Positions 1-4,385 of a stretch of DNA of 5,117 bases are shown piece by piece. Under the pieces are notes generated by a model that did no database searches, had not been told where the DNA came from, and was given only the letters and a program-made list of their open reading frames with translations. The DNA is from Clostridia bacterium (GTDB taxonomy: Bacteria; Bacillota; Clostridia; Christensenellales; Borkfalkiaceae): assembly GCA_017616925.1 (NCBI GenBank), contig JAFZXG010000142.1:1-5117 (forward strand). The letters run 5' to 3'. Made by a program: the position numbers and the translations under genes. Each line of letters begins with the position of its first letter. Positions within the stretch are counted from its first letter, which is position 1.

Positions 1-227
1 GCGAAGAAGATATCGACGAAAAGAAGATAATATCAATGCGCGCGGTCATACAATCGATGACGAAGAGAGAAAGGGAAAACCCGAATATAATAAACTCTTC
101 GAGAAAGACGCGTATCGCGAAAGGCAGCGGAACGAGCGTTCAGGAAGTAAACAGAGTTCTTCGTAATTTCGAACAGACCAAGCAGATGATGAAACAAATG
201 AAGAATAACAAGATGTTCAGGTTTTAA
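1..227 (+). CDS. ffh: Signal recognition particle protein Ffh (SRP54), C-terminal end, 5' truncated
   Basis: Only the last 74 codons are present; the reading frame is open from base 3 and ends at TAA 225-227. The visible part belongs to the methionine-rich M domain, which binds the SRP RNA and signal peptides of nascent membrane and secreted proteins. The family signature is clear: [12 protein letters not shown], then [18 protein letters not shown], then a Met/Lys-rich tail ([10 protein letters not shown]). The [10 protein letters not shown] segment is the RNA-binding core of the M domain. The NG GTPase domain lies upstream of the window. The tail after MMKQMK is short, only about seven residues ending MFRF, whereas many Ffh proteins carry a longer Gly/Met/Lys tail. 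An internal ATG at 36 is just a Met inside the M domain, not a start. Identity is very secure; ffh directly upstream of rpsP is a common Firmicutes arrangement. Confidence 0.96.
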   Translation, partial: EEDIDEKKIISMRAVIQSMTKRERENPNIINSSRKTRIAKGSGTSVQEVNRVLRNFEQTKQMMKQMKNNKMFRF

Positions 228-257
228 CGCTTTAAGCGTAAAATAAAAAATTTTTTA
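227..257. repeat. Weak inverted repeat and A6T6 palindrome between ffh and rpsP
   Basis: Just after the ffh stop, ACGC (227-230) can pair with GCGT (236-239) across a 5-nt loop. It is followed at 244-257 by a perfect 14-nt A/T palindrome with six A then six T. The first stem is only 4 bp and is not followed directly by a T-run, so it is a poor terminator. The A6T6 block is a typical rigid or bent DNA motif and could also act as an AT-rich UP-like element, but no convincing -35/-10 pair accompanies it. The structures are seen directly; any function is unproven. Confidence 0.35.
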
Positions 258-285
258 GCCAAAGAAGGCAAAAGGAGAAATAAAA

Positions 286-579
286 ATGGCAGTAAAAATG
301 AGATTGACGAGACTCGGAGACAAAAAGTCGCCTTTCTACCGTATCGTAATCACGGACAGCAAGAAAGCGAGAGACGGCGAGTATATCGACAAAGTCGGGC
401 ATTACAACCCCACGACCGTTCCCGCGGAAGTGGTGATCGACGAAGAGAAGGCGAAGAAATGGATCGCTAACGGCGTTCAGCCGACCGATACCGTTAAAAA
501 CCTTTTGGTGAACGCGGGAATACTCCCGAAGCCCACCAAACTTTCGCCCGCCAAGACCAAGGTCAGAAAGAAAAAGTAA
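286..579 (+). CDS. rpsP: 30S ribosomal protein bS16
   Basis: This 97-residue protein is a component of the small ribosomal subunit body; bS16 binds 16S rRNA early and stabilises 30S assembly. The start [20 protein letters not shown] is the classic bS16 N-terminus, followed by D-S-K-K-A-R-D-G and [10 protein letters not shown], all family hallmarks. The C-terminus is a basic tail ending VRKKK, typical of Gram-positive versions, and the length is within the normal range of about 80-100 residues. The ATG is well fixed: AGGAG at 273-277 lies 8 nt upstream, and M-A-V-K is the usual family start. It follows ffh after 58 nt and precedes khpA by 11 nt. A GCC/GGC stem (258-260 with 267-269) lies just 5' of the ribosome binding site but is too small to call a regulator. 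No promoter of its own is evident, so it is probably transcribed with ffh. Confidence 0.97.
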   Translation: MAVKMRLTRLGDKKSPFYRIVITDSKKARDGEYIDKVGHYNPTTVPAEVVIDEEKAKKWIANGVQPTDTVKNLLVNAGILPKPTKLSPAKTKVRKKK

Positions 580-590
580 GGTAGTTTAGT

Positions 591-827
591 ATGTTGGATC
601 TTATAAAATTCGTTATAGAGACTTTCGCGGAAGATCCCGATGGCGTCAAATACGAAGTGATAGAAGACGGCAACGTCGTGAACGTTACCGCGTTTTTAAA
701 ATCTTCGGATATGGGCAAAGTCATAGGTAAGGGCGGAAAACTCGCTAAAGCGCTTCGCACTCTCGTCCGCGCGGGAAGTCAGAAGGAAAACAAGAGATAC
801 AATCTCGAAATAAAGGAACTCGGCTGA
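591..827 (+). CDS. khpA: KH-domain RNA-binding protein KhpA (YlqC family)
   Basis: This 78-residue protein consists of a single KH domain. The RNA-binding GXXG loop is visible as IGKGG (residues 45-49) in MGKVIGKGGKLAKALRTLVRA, the characteristic KhpA/YlqC signature. The N-terminus (LIKFVIETFAEDPDGVKYEV) matches the family's opening helix, which supports the ATG at 591. In Firmicutes KhpA forms a heterodimer with KhpB (Jag/EloR) and binds many transcripts, affecting cell elongation and division; that role is family knowledge and is not visible here. The ribosome binding site is weak: only GGTAG around 580-584 lies in the 11-nt gap after rpsP, so translation probably depends on coupling to rpsP. 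The position between rpsP and rimM is the standard one. The ylqD gene that follows khpA in Bacillus is absent here. Confidence 0.93.
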   Translation: MLDLIKFVIETFAEDPDGVKYEVIEDGNVVNVTAFLKSSDMGKVIGKGGKLAKALRTLVRAGSQKENKRYNLEIKELG

Positions 828-833
828 TTTTAA

Positions 834-1340
834 GTGCAGGAAACTTTTAAGATCGGTTTAGTTTTAAAGCCGCAAGGCGTAAGGGGCGAACTTAAAGTTC
901 AGTCCCTTTCGGGCGATATAAACCGATTCAAAAACTTAAAAGAAGTCGTCATAGACGACGCGACCTACCGTATCTTAAAAACGAAAATCGTTTCGGATAC
1001 GGTTTTCGTCGCGTTAGACGGCGTTTTCGACAGAAATACCGCGGAAAATTTCCGCGGCAAGTTTCTGTGCGTAAAAAGGGAAAACGCGATAGAACTAAAA
1101 GACGGCGAATACTTTATCGCGGACTTAATAGGAGCAACTCTTTCGGACGAGAACGGCAGGATCGGCAGAATAACCGAGATAGTAAACGCCAAAACGGATA
1201 TTTTCACGGTTTTATGCGACGACGGGAAAGTTCTGCGTTTTCCGTTTCTTAAAGACCTGCTTATAAGCGTGGACGTAAATCGCGGCGAAGTGGTCGTAAG
1301 AAAAAAGCGGCTTTCGGAGGTGGGAGTATATGAAGATTGA
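834..1340 (+). CDS. rimM: Ribosome maturation factor RimM
   Basis: This 168-residue protein matches the usual RimM length. RimM binds uS19 and assists maturation of the 30S head and 16S rRNA processing. The N-terminal RimM domain (about residues 5-80) opens with KIGLVLKPQGVRGELKV, the family hallmark, and contains the expected FKNL and D-R-N-T-A-E segments. The C-terminal PRC-barrel (about 90-165) begins GEYFIADLIGATL, matching the canonical D-E-Y-Y-x-x-D-L-I-G, and has GRIGRITEI and FPFLKDLLISVD. The start is GTG at 834, directly preceded in frame by TAA 831-833, so nothing upstream is possible. The first in-frame residues fit the family N-terminus. No good ribosome binding site is present: AAAGGA at 812-817 is 16 nt away. 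It follows khpA after 6 nt, so reinitiation or coupling is likely. Its 3' end overlaps trmD by 11 nt. Confidence 0.93.
   Translation: MQETFKIGLVLKPQGVRGELKVQSLSGDINRFKNLKEVVIDDATYRILKTKIVSDTVFVALDGVFDRNTAENFRGKFLCVKRENAIELKDGEYFIADLIGATLSDENGRIGRITEIVNAKTDIFTVLCDDGKVLRFPFLKDLLISVDVNRGEVVVRKKRLSEVGVYED
1316..1321 (+). promoter_or_regulatory. Strong Shine-Dalgarno for trmD inside the rimM 3' end
   Basis: GGAGGT lies 8 nt before the trmD ATG at 1330, within the last codons of rimM. It fixes the trmD start and gives it initiation independent of the weakly initiated rimM. Confidence 0.85.
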
Positions 1341-1998
1341 TATTTTAACTCTCTTTCCCGAAATGTTCGCACCCTTAAAATCGAGTATTTTAGGCAGGGC
1401 TACCGAAAGCGGAAAACTCGAAATAAACGTACACGATATAAGGGACTTTACCGAAAACAAGCACAAAAAATGCGACGACGCGCCCTTCGGCGGCGGCGCG
1501 GGTATGGTAATGACCGCACAGCCCGTCGGCAGCGCGATAGAGTCCGTCGATCCCGAACATAAGGCGAAAAGGATCTATCTTTCGCCGCGCGGCAGAGTGT
1601 TTAACCAGACGATAGCGAAGGAATACGCCGACACGGGCAATATTCTGCTGCTTTGCGGGCATTACGAAGGCGTGGACCAGCGTGCCATCGATCTTTTTAT
1701 CGACGAAGAACTTTCGGTCGGCGATTACGTCTTAACGGGTGGAGAGATTCCCGCTATGGCGGTTACCGACGCGGTGAGCCGTTATGTAGACGGGGTGATA
1801 AACCGCGAATCCTTAAAAGAAGAAAGTTTTTCAAACGGACTTTTAGAATACCCGCAGTACACTCACCCGCAGGAATACAGGGGGCTTAAAGTTCCCGACG
1901 TTCTGCTTTCGGGAAATCACGCCGAGATAGACAAGTGGCGCGCGGAAAAGGCGAGAGAGATAACCGAAAAGTCCCGCCCCGACCTTCTGGAGAAGTGA
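1330..1998 (+). CDS. trmD: tRNA (guanine-37-N1)-methyltransferase TrmD
   Basis: This 222-residue SPOUT-family enzyme transfers a methyl group from S-adenosylmethionine to N1 of G37 next to the tRNA anticodon, preventing +1 frameshifts. Visible motifs are MKIDILTLFPEMF at the N-terminus, KHKKCDDAPFGGGAGMVM (44-61), LSPRGRVFNQ (84-93), the trefoil-knot SAM-binding segments LLCGHYEGVDQR (107-118) and SVGDYVLTGGEIPAM (129-143), and VPDVLLSGNHAEIDKWR (188-204). The conserved catalytic Arg (E. coli and Haemophilus R154) corresponds to R151. The catalytic base position, D169 in Haemophilus, aligns with E165 in EESF, and the usual PQYTRP reads PQYTHP (H179). All other landmarks are intact, so I expect an active enzyme. 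It overlaps rimM by 11 nt and ends 1 nt before rbgA; the usual neighbour rplS is missing at this junction. Confidence 0.96.
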   Translation: MKIDILTLFPEMFAPLKSSILGRATESGKLEINVHDIRDFTENKHKKCDDAPFGGGAGMVMTAQPVGSAIESVDPEHKAKRIYLSPRGRVFNQTIAKEYADTGNILLLCGHYEGVDQRAIDLFIDEELSVGDYVLTGGEIPAMAVTDAVSRYVDGVINRESLKEESFSNGLLEYPQYTHPQEYRGLKVPDVLLSGNHAEIDKWRAEKAREITEKSRPDLLEK

Positions 1999-1999
1999 T

Positions 2000-2830
2000 A
2001 TGAAACATCTGCAATGGTTCCCGGGGCATATGACCGCCGCTATGCGTATGATGGAAGAGTCCTTAAAACTCGTGGACGGGGTAATTATCGTACTCGACGC
2101 GAGATGCCCGCGCGCGTCTATAAACAAAAAACTCGACAAACTTTTTATAAACAAAAAAGTGCTGTACGTCTTAAATAAAAGCGACCTTATAGAGAAAAAA
2201 GACGCGGTAAAAACGGTTTCGGAGTTTAAAAACGAAGGACGGGTTGCGATTTCGGCGTCCGCAAACGACAAAAAGTCGGTTGACTTTCTGTATCAATCGG
2301 TTCTGGAACTGTTAAAAGACAAAATCGAAAAAAACAGGGAACGGGGCGTAAATAAGCCCATGCGCGTTATGGTCGCGGGTATTCCCAACACGGGGAAATC
2401 CACCATTATAAACGCTTTGGCGGGCGGTAAAAAGACGGTGACGGGCAATAAAGCGGGCGTTACGCGCGGAAAACAATGGGTGAAGATCGGCGAAATAGAA
2501 CTTCTCGACACCCCCGGCACCATGCCCCCCGCGTTCGACGATCAGACGTTAGCAAAACACCTTGCCTACGTCGGATCTATGAACGATGCTAATATCGACT
2601 TTAAAGACCTTGCCGCCGAGTTTATTTCGGAACTTATCGAAAAATACCCCGAAACCCTTAAAGAAAAATACGGTTTGGAAAGTATAGATTCCGTTCCCGA
2701 AGTATTCGACGGGATATGCGAACGCCGCGGATTCGTAAAAAAAGGCGGGATCTACGACTACGACAGATGTTCGGTAGCGGTGATCGACGATTTCAGAAAG
2801 GGCAGAACGGGTAAGATCATTTTAGACTGA
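2000..2830 (+). CDS. rbgA: Ribosome biogenesis GTPase RbgA (YlqF)
   Basis: This 276-residue circularly permuted GTPase is needed for late 50S subunit assembly in Firmicutes; B. subtilis RbgA has 282 residues. Its GTPase motifs run in permuted order: G4 NKSD (59-62), G5 SASAN (85-89), G1/P-loop GIPNTGKST (127-135), G2 Thr in GVTRG (153-157), and G3 DTPG (170-173). The N-terminal WFPGHM carries His10, equivalent to the catalytic His9 described for B. subtilis RbgA. The C-terminal ANTAR-like half contains EKYPETLKEKYGL, a family hallmark, and ends FRKGRTGKIILD, colinear with the Bacillus end, so the gene is complete. Two motif variants stand out: PNTGKS where PNVGKS is usual, and DTPGTMPPAF where DTPGILWPKF is typical. 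GGAG at 1989-1992 lies 7 nt before the ATG. It is 1 nt from trmD and shares one base with rnhB. Confidence 0.95.
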   Translation: MKHLQWFPGHMTAAMRMMEESLKLVDGVIIVLDARCPRASINKKLDKLFINKKVLYVLNKSDLIEKKDAVKTVSEFKNEGRVAISASANDKKSVDFLYQSVLELLKDKIEKNRERGVNKPMRVMVAGIPNTGKSTIINALAGGKKTVTGNKAGVTRGKQWVKIGEIELLDTPGTMPPAFDDQTLAKHLAYVGSMNDANIDFKDLAAEFISELIEKYPETLKEKYGLESIDSVPEVFDGICERRGFVKKGGIYDYDRCSVAVIDDFRKGRTGKIILD

Positions 2831-3456
2831 TGAACGACTTTTCGTACGAAAGTAAACATTTGAATAACGGCTGTAAATTCGTCGCGGGAGTAGATGAAGT
2901 GGGCAGAGGTCCGCTTGCGGGGCCCGTGGTATGTTGCGCGGTGATAATGCCGACGGACGATCTTATAGACGGAATAAGAGACAGCAAGAAACTTTCCGAA
3001 AAGAAACGCGAAGAACTCGATAAGAAGATACGCGAAAAGGCGGTCGCGCTGTCTGTCTCGGAAATATCGCCGGAAGAGATCGACGAGATAAATATTTTGG
3101 AAGCGGTGAAAAAATGTATGACGGGTGCTGTAAACGGGCTGAAAGTAAAGCCCGATATTACTCTCGTTGACGGTATCGACACCAGACTTCCGATAAACGC
3201 CGAGTATATAGTAAAGGGCGACGATAAGAGTTATACGATAGGTTGCGCTTCGATCGTCGCGAAAGTTTACAGGGACAAACTTATGAAAGAGTACGATAAA
3301 CTCTATCCCGAATACGCTTTCGCGAAGAACAAAGGGTACGGCACGAAGGAGCACATAGATAAAATAAAGGAGATAGGTCCTTGCAGTTTGCACCGAAAGA
3401 CTTTCATAAAAAACTTCTGGGACGGGCGGGAGAGAACCGCGCCGCAAAATACTTAA
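2830..3456 (+). CDS. rnhB: Ribonuclease HII
   Basis: This 208-residue RNase HII cleaves the RNA strand of RNA-DNA hybrids and incises 5' of single ribonucleotides misincorporated in DNA. The family core is complete: AGVDEVGRGPLAGPV (19-33) contains D22 and E23 and the GRG motif (25-27) that senses the ribonucleotide junction. D114 lies in LVDG and D131 in KGDDKS, giving the four-acid DEDD metal-binding set. GCASIVAKVYRD (138-149), GYGT with conserved Y170, and GPCSLHRKTF (183-192) follow as expected. The ATG overlaps the rbgA stop (TGATG), with no obvious ribosome binding site, so translation is probably coupled to rbgA termination. The last 76 nt also encode the N-terminus of yraN in another frame. 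Placement after rbgA is the standard Firmicutes order. Confidence 0.96.
   Translation: MNDFSYESKHLNNGCKFVAGVDEVGRGPLAGPVVCCAVIMPTDDLIDGIRDSKKLSEKKREELDKKIREKAVALSVSEISPEEIDEINILEAVKKCMTGAVNGLKVKPDITLVDGIDTRLPINAEYIVKGDDKSYTIGCASIVAKVYRDKLMKEYDKLYPEYAFAKNKGYGTKEHIDKIKEIGPCSLHRKTFIKNFWDGRERTAPQNT
3368..3372 (+). promoter_or_regulatory. Shine-Dalgarno for yraN embedded in rnhB coding sequence
   Basis: AGGAG (within AAAGGAGAT) lies 8 nt before a TTG codon at 3381. The site is inside the conserved rnhB 3' region. It is the main reason for choosing the TTG start for yraN, because no ATG or GTG occurs in frame near the family N-terminus. Confidence 0.75.
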
Positions 3457-3746
3457 AGAGCGCGGGGTACGATATTCTCGCCAGAAACTTTAAGACTCGC
3501 GTCGGCGAGATAGATATTATCGCCCGAAAAGACGGGATTACGGTTTTCGTCGAAGTGAAAACCAGATCGTCGGACGATTTCGGCGCGCCGTCCGAAGCGG
3601 TGGGGGCGAAAAAGCGCCAAAAATACGCTGTCGTCGCGCAGGAATATCTGCTTAAAGAAAAATGCGGGGACGTGCCGTGCAGGTTCGACGTGGTGGAGAT
3701 AGAAGACGACAGAATAAATCATATCGAGAACGCATTTTCTATTTAA
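3381..3746 (+). CDS. yraN: YraN/UPF0102 family nuclease-like protein
   Basis: This 121-residue protein matches the UPF0102 family in length and motifs: GRAGENRAAKYLKSAGYDILARNF (14-37), VGEIDIIARKDG (41-52), VFVEVKTR (55-62) and RFDVVEI (101-107). E18, D45, E58 and K60 form a PD-(D/E)XK endonuclease-like active-site pattern. The family is predicted to act on nucleic acids; its biological role is poorly defined, and I infer none beyond that. The start is TTG at 3381, supported by AGGAG 8 nt upstream; it gives 13 residues before GRAGE, normal for the family. The only alternative I see is CTG at 3417, which lacks a ribosome binding site. It overlaps rnhB by 76 nt in a different frame. Neighbouring rnhB and comM is a frequent context for this family, but here rplS is inserted before comM. 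The rplS promoter starts 7 nt after its stop, with no terminator between. Confidence 0.9.
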   Translation: MQFAPKDFHKKLLGRAGENRAAKYLKSAGYDILARNFKTRVGEIDIIARKDGITVFVEVKTRSSDDFGAPSEAVGAKKRQKYAVVAQEYLLKEKCGDVPCRFDVVEIEDDRINHIENAFSI

Positions 3747-3752
3747 AATCGC

Positions 3753-3781
3753 TTGCCAAGGCAAAAAAATTATGATAATAT
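3753..3781 (+). promoter_or_regulatory. rplS promoter, sigma-A type with extended -10
   Basis: TTGCCA (-35, 3753-3758) is followed after 17 nt by TAATAT (-10, 3776-3781). The TG at 3773-3774, one base upstream of the -10, makes an extended -10. Transcription should begin near 3788. The -35 is part of an imperfect palindrome, TTGCC-AA-GGCAA (3753-3764), that could be an operator, although no regulator is known. The promoter sits directly after yraN, so rplS may receive both readthrough and its own transcription. Confidence 0.75.
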
Positions 3782-3787
3782 AGTATG

Positions 3788-3863
3788 GCTGTATAGGGCT
3801 TCGGGCGTTCCGCTTACGGCAAGATCCGTAATGAACGTTTGGTAAAATAGGAGGTAAAGCAAT
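3788..3863 (+). ncRNA. Structured 5' leader of rplS, candidate bL19 autoregulatory leader
   Basis: The leader of about 76 nt can form a clear two-part stem. GCGTTC (3805-3810) pairs with GAACGT (3833-3838; one G-U pair, extendable by further G-U pairs). Above an asymmetric internal loop (CGC on the left, T on the right), TTACGG (3814-3819) pairs perfectly with CCGTAA (3826-3831) around a 6-nt loop CAAGAT. Firmicutes rplS transcripts are known to carry an L19 leader structure thought to mediate autogenous control by bL19. Position and shape fit that idea, but I could not compare it with the family model. A consensus AGGAGGT at 3849-3855, 8 nt before the ATG, lies just 3' of the stem. Confidence 0.6.
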
Positions 3864-4211
3864 ATGAGCAAAGTGATAGACGCGATAAACAAAGAAAACG
3901 TAAAAGAGAATATTCCCGAATTCGCGGTGGGCGACACCGTAAAGGTAATGGTAAAGGTCATAGAAGGCGATAAGGAAAGATTGCAGGCTTTCGAAGGTAT
4001 CGTTATAGCGAGAAAGCACGGCGGTATTTCGGAGACTTTCACTGTAAGAAGAATATCTTACGGCGTGGGGGTGGAAAAGACCTTCCCGATCCACTCGCCG
4101 AAAGTCGCGGATATAAAGGTAGTCCGTCACGGTCAGGTACGCCGCGCCAAACTCTACTATCTGCGCGAACGCACGGGTAAGGCGGCTAAGGTCAAAGAAG
4201 TCGCTAAATAA
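3864..4211 (+). CDS. rplS: 50S ribosomal protein bL19
   Basis: This 115-residue large-subunit protein sits at the 30S-50S interface, contacting 16S and 23S rRNA. The family core is almost continuous: [44 protein letters not shown] followed by [27 protein letters not shown]. Length is normal (about 115 residues). The ATG is fixed by AGGAGGT 8 nt upstream. The gene has its own promoter and leader upstream and its own terminator downstream, so it forms an independent unit as well as possibly being the last gene of the ffh-yraN operon. In Bacillus and many relatives rplS sits between trmD and rbgA; here it is between yraN and comM. Base composition and codon style resemble the neighbours, so the displacement looks like an old rearrangement, not recent transfer. 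Confidence 0.98.
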   Translation: MSKVIDAINKENVKENIPEFAVGDTVKVMVKVIEGDKERLQAFEGIVIARKHGGISETFTVRRISYGVGVEKTFPIHSPKVADIKVVRHGQVRRAKLYYLRERTGKAAKVKEVAK

Positions 4212-4222
4212 AAAGAAAAGAC

Positions 4223-4254
4223 AAAAGAACTTCCGTTTGAAAGTTCTTTTTTTT
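4223..4254 (+). terminator. Intrinsic terminator of rplS
   Basis: AAAAGAACTT (4223-4232) pairs perfectly with AAGTTCTTTT (4241-4250) around an 8-nt loop. The right arm runs into eight T residues (4247-4254). It lies 11 nt after the rplS stop and should end both the rplS transcript and any readthrough from the upstream operon. The stem is A/T-rich but long, and the T-run is strong. Confidence 0.9.
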
Positions 4255-4277
4255 CACTCTTTTTTTGATCAATAAAG

Positions 4278-4306
4278 TTTACATTTCGCCCGAAATAATA
4301 TATAAT
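4278..4306 (+). promoter_or_regulatory. comM promoter, near-consensus sigma-A type
   Basis: TTTACA (-35, 4278-4283; 5 of 6 matches to TTGACA) and TATAAT (-10, 4301-4306; perfect) are separated by 17 nt. Transcription should start near 4313, giving a leader of about 73 nt before the comM ATG. The surroundings are strongly A/T-rich. This is the best promoter match in the window. Confidence 0.85.
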
Positions 4307-4334
4307 AATTTTATTATAAGCAAGATCATAATGG

Positions 4335-4375
4335 CGTAGTTTGTGTAAACTGCGGGGGAAACCCGTTTTTACCGC
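4335..4375 (+). promoter_or_regulatory. Structured comM leader with two competing hairpins
   Basis: Hairpin 1: 4335-4342 pairs with 4347-4354 (8 bp including one G-U pair) around a GTGT loop. Hairpin 2: CGGG (4353-4356) pairs with CCCG (4362-4365) around GGAAA and is followed directly by five T (4366-4370), resembling a small terminator. The two share bases 4353-4354, so both cannot form fully. GCGG (4352-4355) can instead pair with CCGC (4372-4375). The comM ribosome binding site follows at 4376-4379. The pairings are seen directly; attenuation is only a possibility, as hairpin 2 is short. Confidence 0.35.
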
Positions 4376-4385
4376 GGAGAAGAAA

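Noticed and set aside
36..227. A separate small gene beginning at ATG 36
   Set aside because: The frame is open upstream to the window edge and the sequence is the Ffh M domain, so this is an internal Met of ffh.
216..244. Possible promoter for rpsP (TTCAGG, 17 nt, TAAAAT)
   Set aside because: The -35 matches only 3 of 6 consensus bases and lies inside ffh; there is no extended -10. Not strong enough to list as a feature.
227..256. Possible terminator after ffh (small hairpin and T6 run)
   Set aside because: The stem is only 4 bp and the T-run is separated from it by an A-rich stretch of about 11 nt, so it does not fit an intrinsic terminator on the plus strand.
1653..1889. Plus-strand open frame inside trmD rich in Arg
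   Set aside because: It is out of frame with a complete TrmD, and its Arg/Gly-rich, low-complexity translation is typical of a shadow of GC-rich codons.
2758..3447. 229-codon open frame on the minus strand opposite rnhB
   Set aside because: It is fully antisense to a complete RNase HII gene with all catalytic motifs. The translation has no recognisable domain, and the openness follows from the codon bias of rnhB.
3453..4130. 225-codon open frame on the minus strand spanning yraN, the rplS promoter and most of rplS
   Set aside because: It covers two strongly conserved plus-strand genes and a promoter-leader region, and its product resembles no family. It is a shadow frame.
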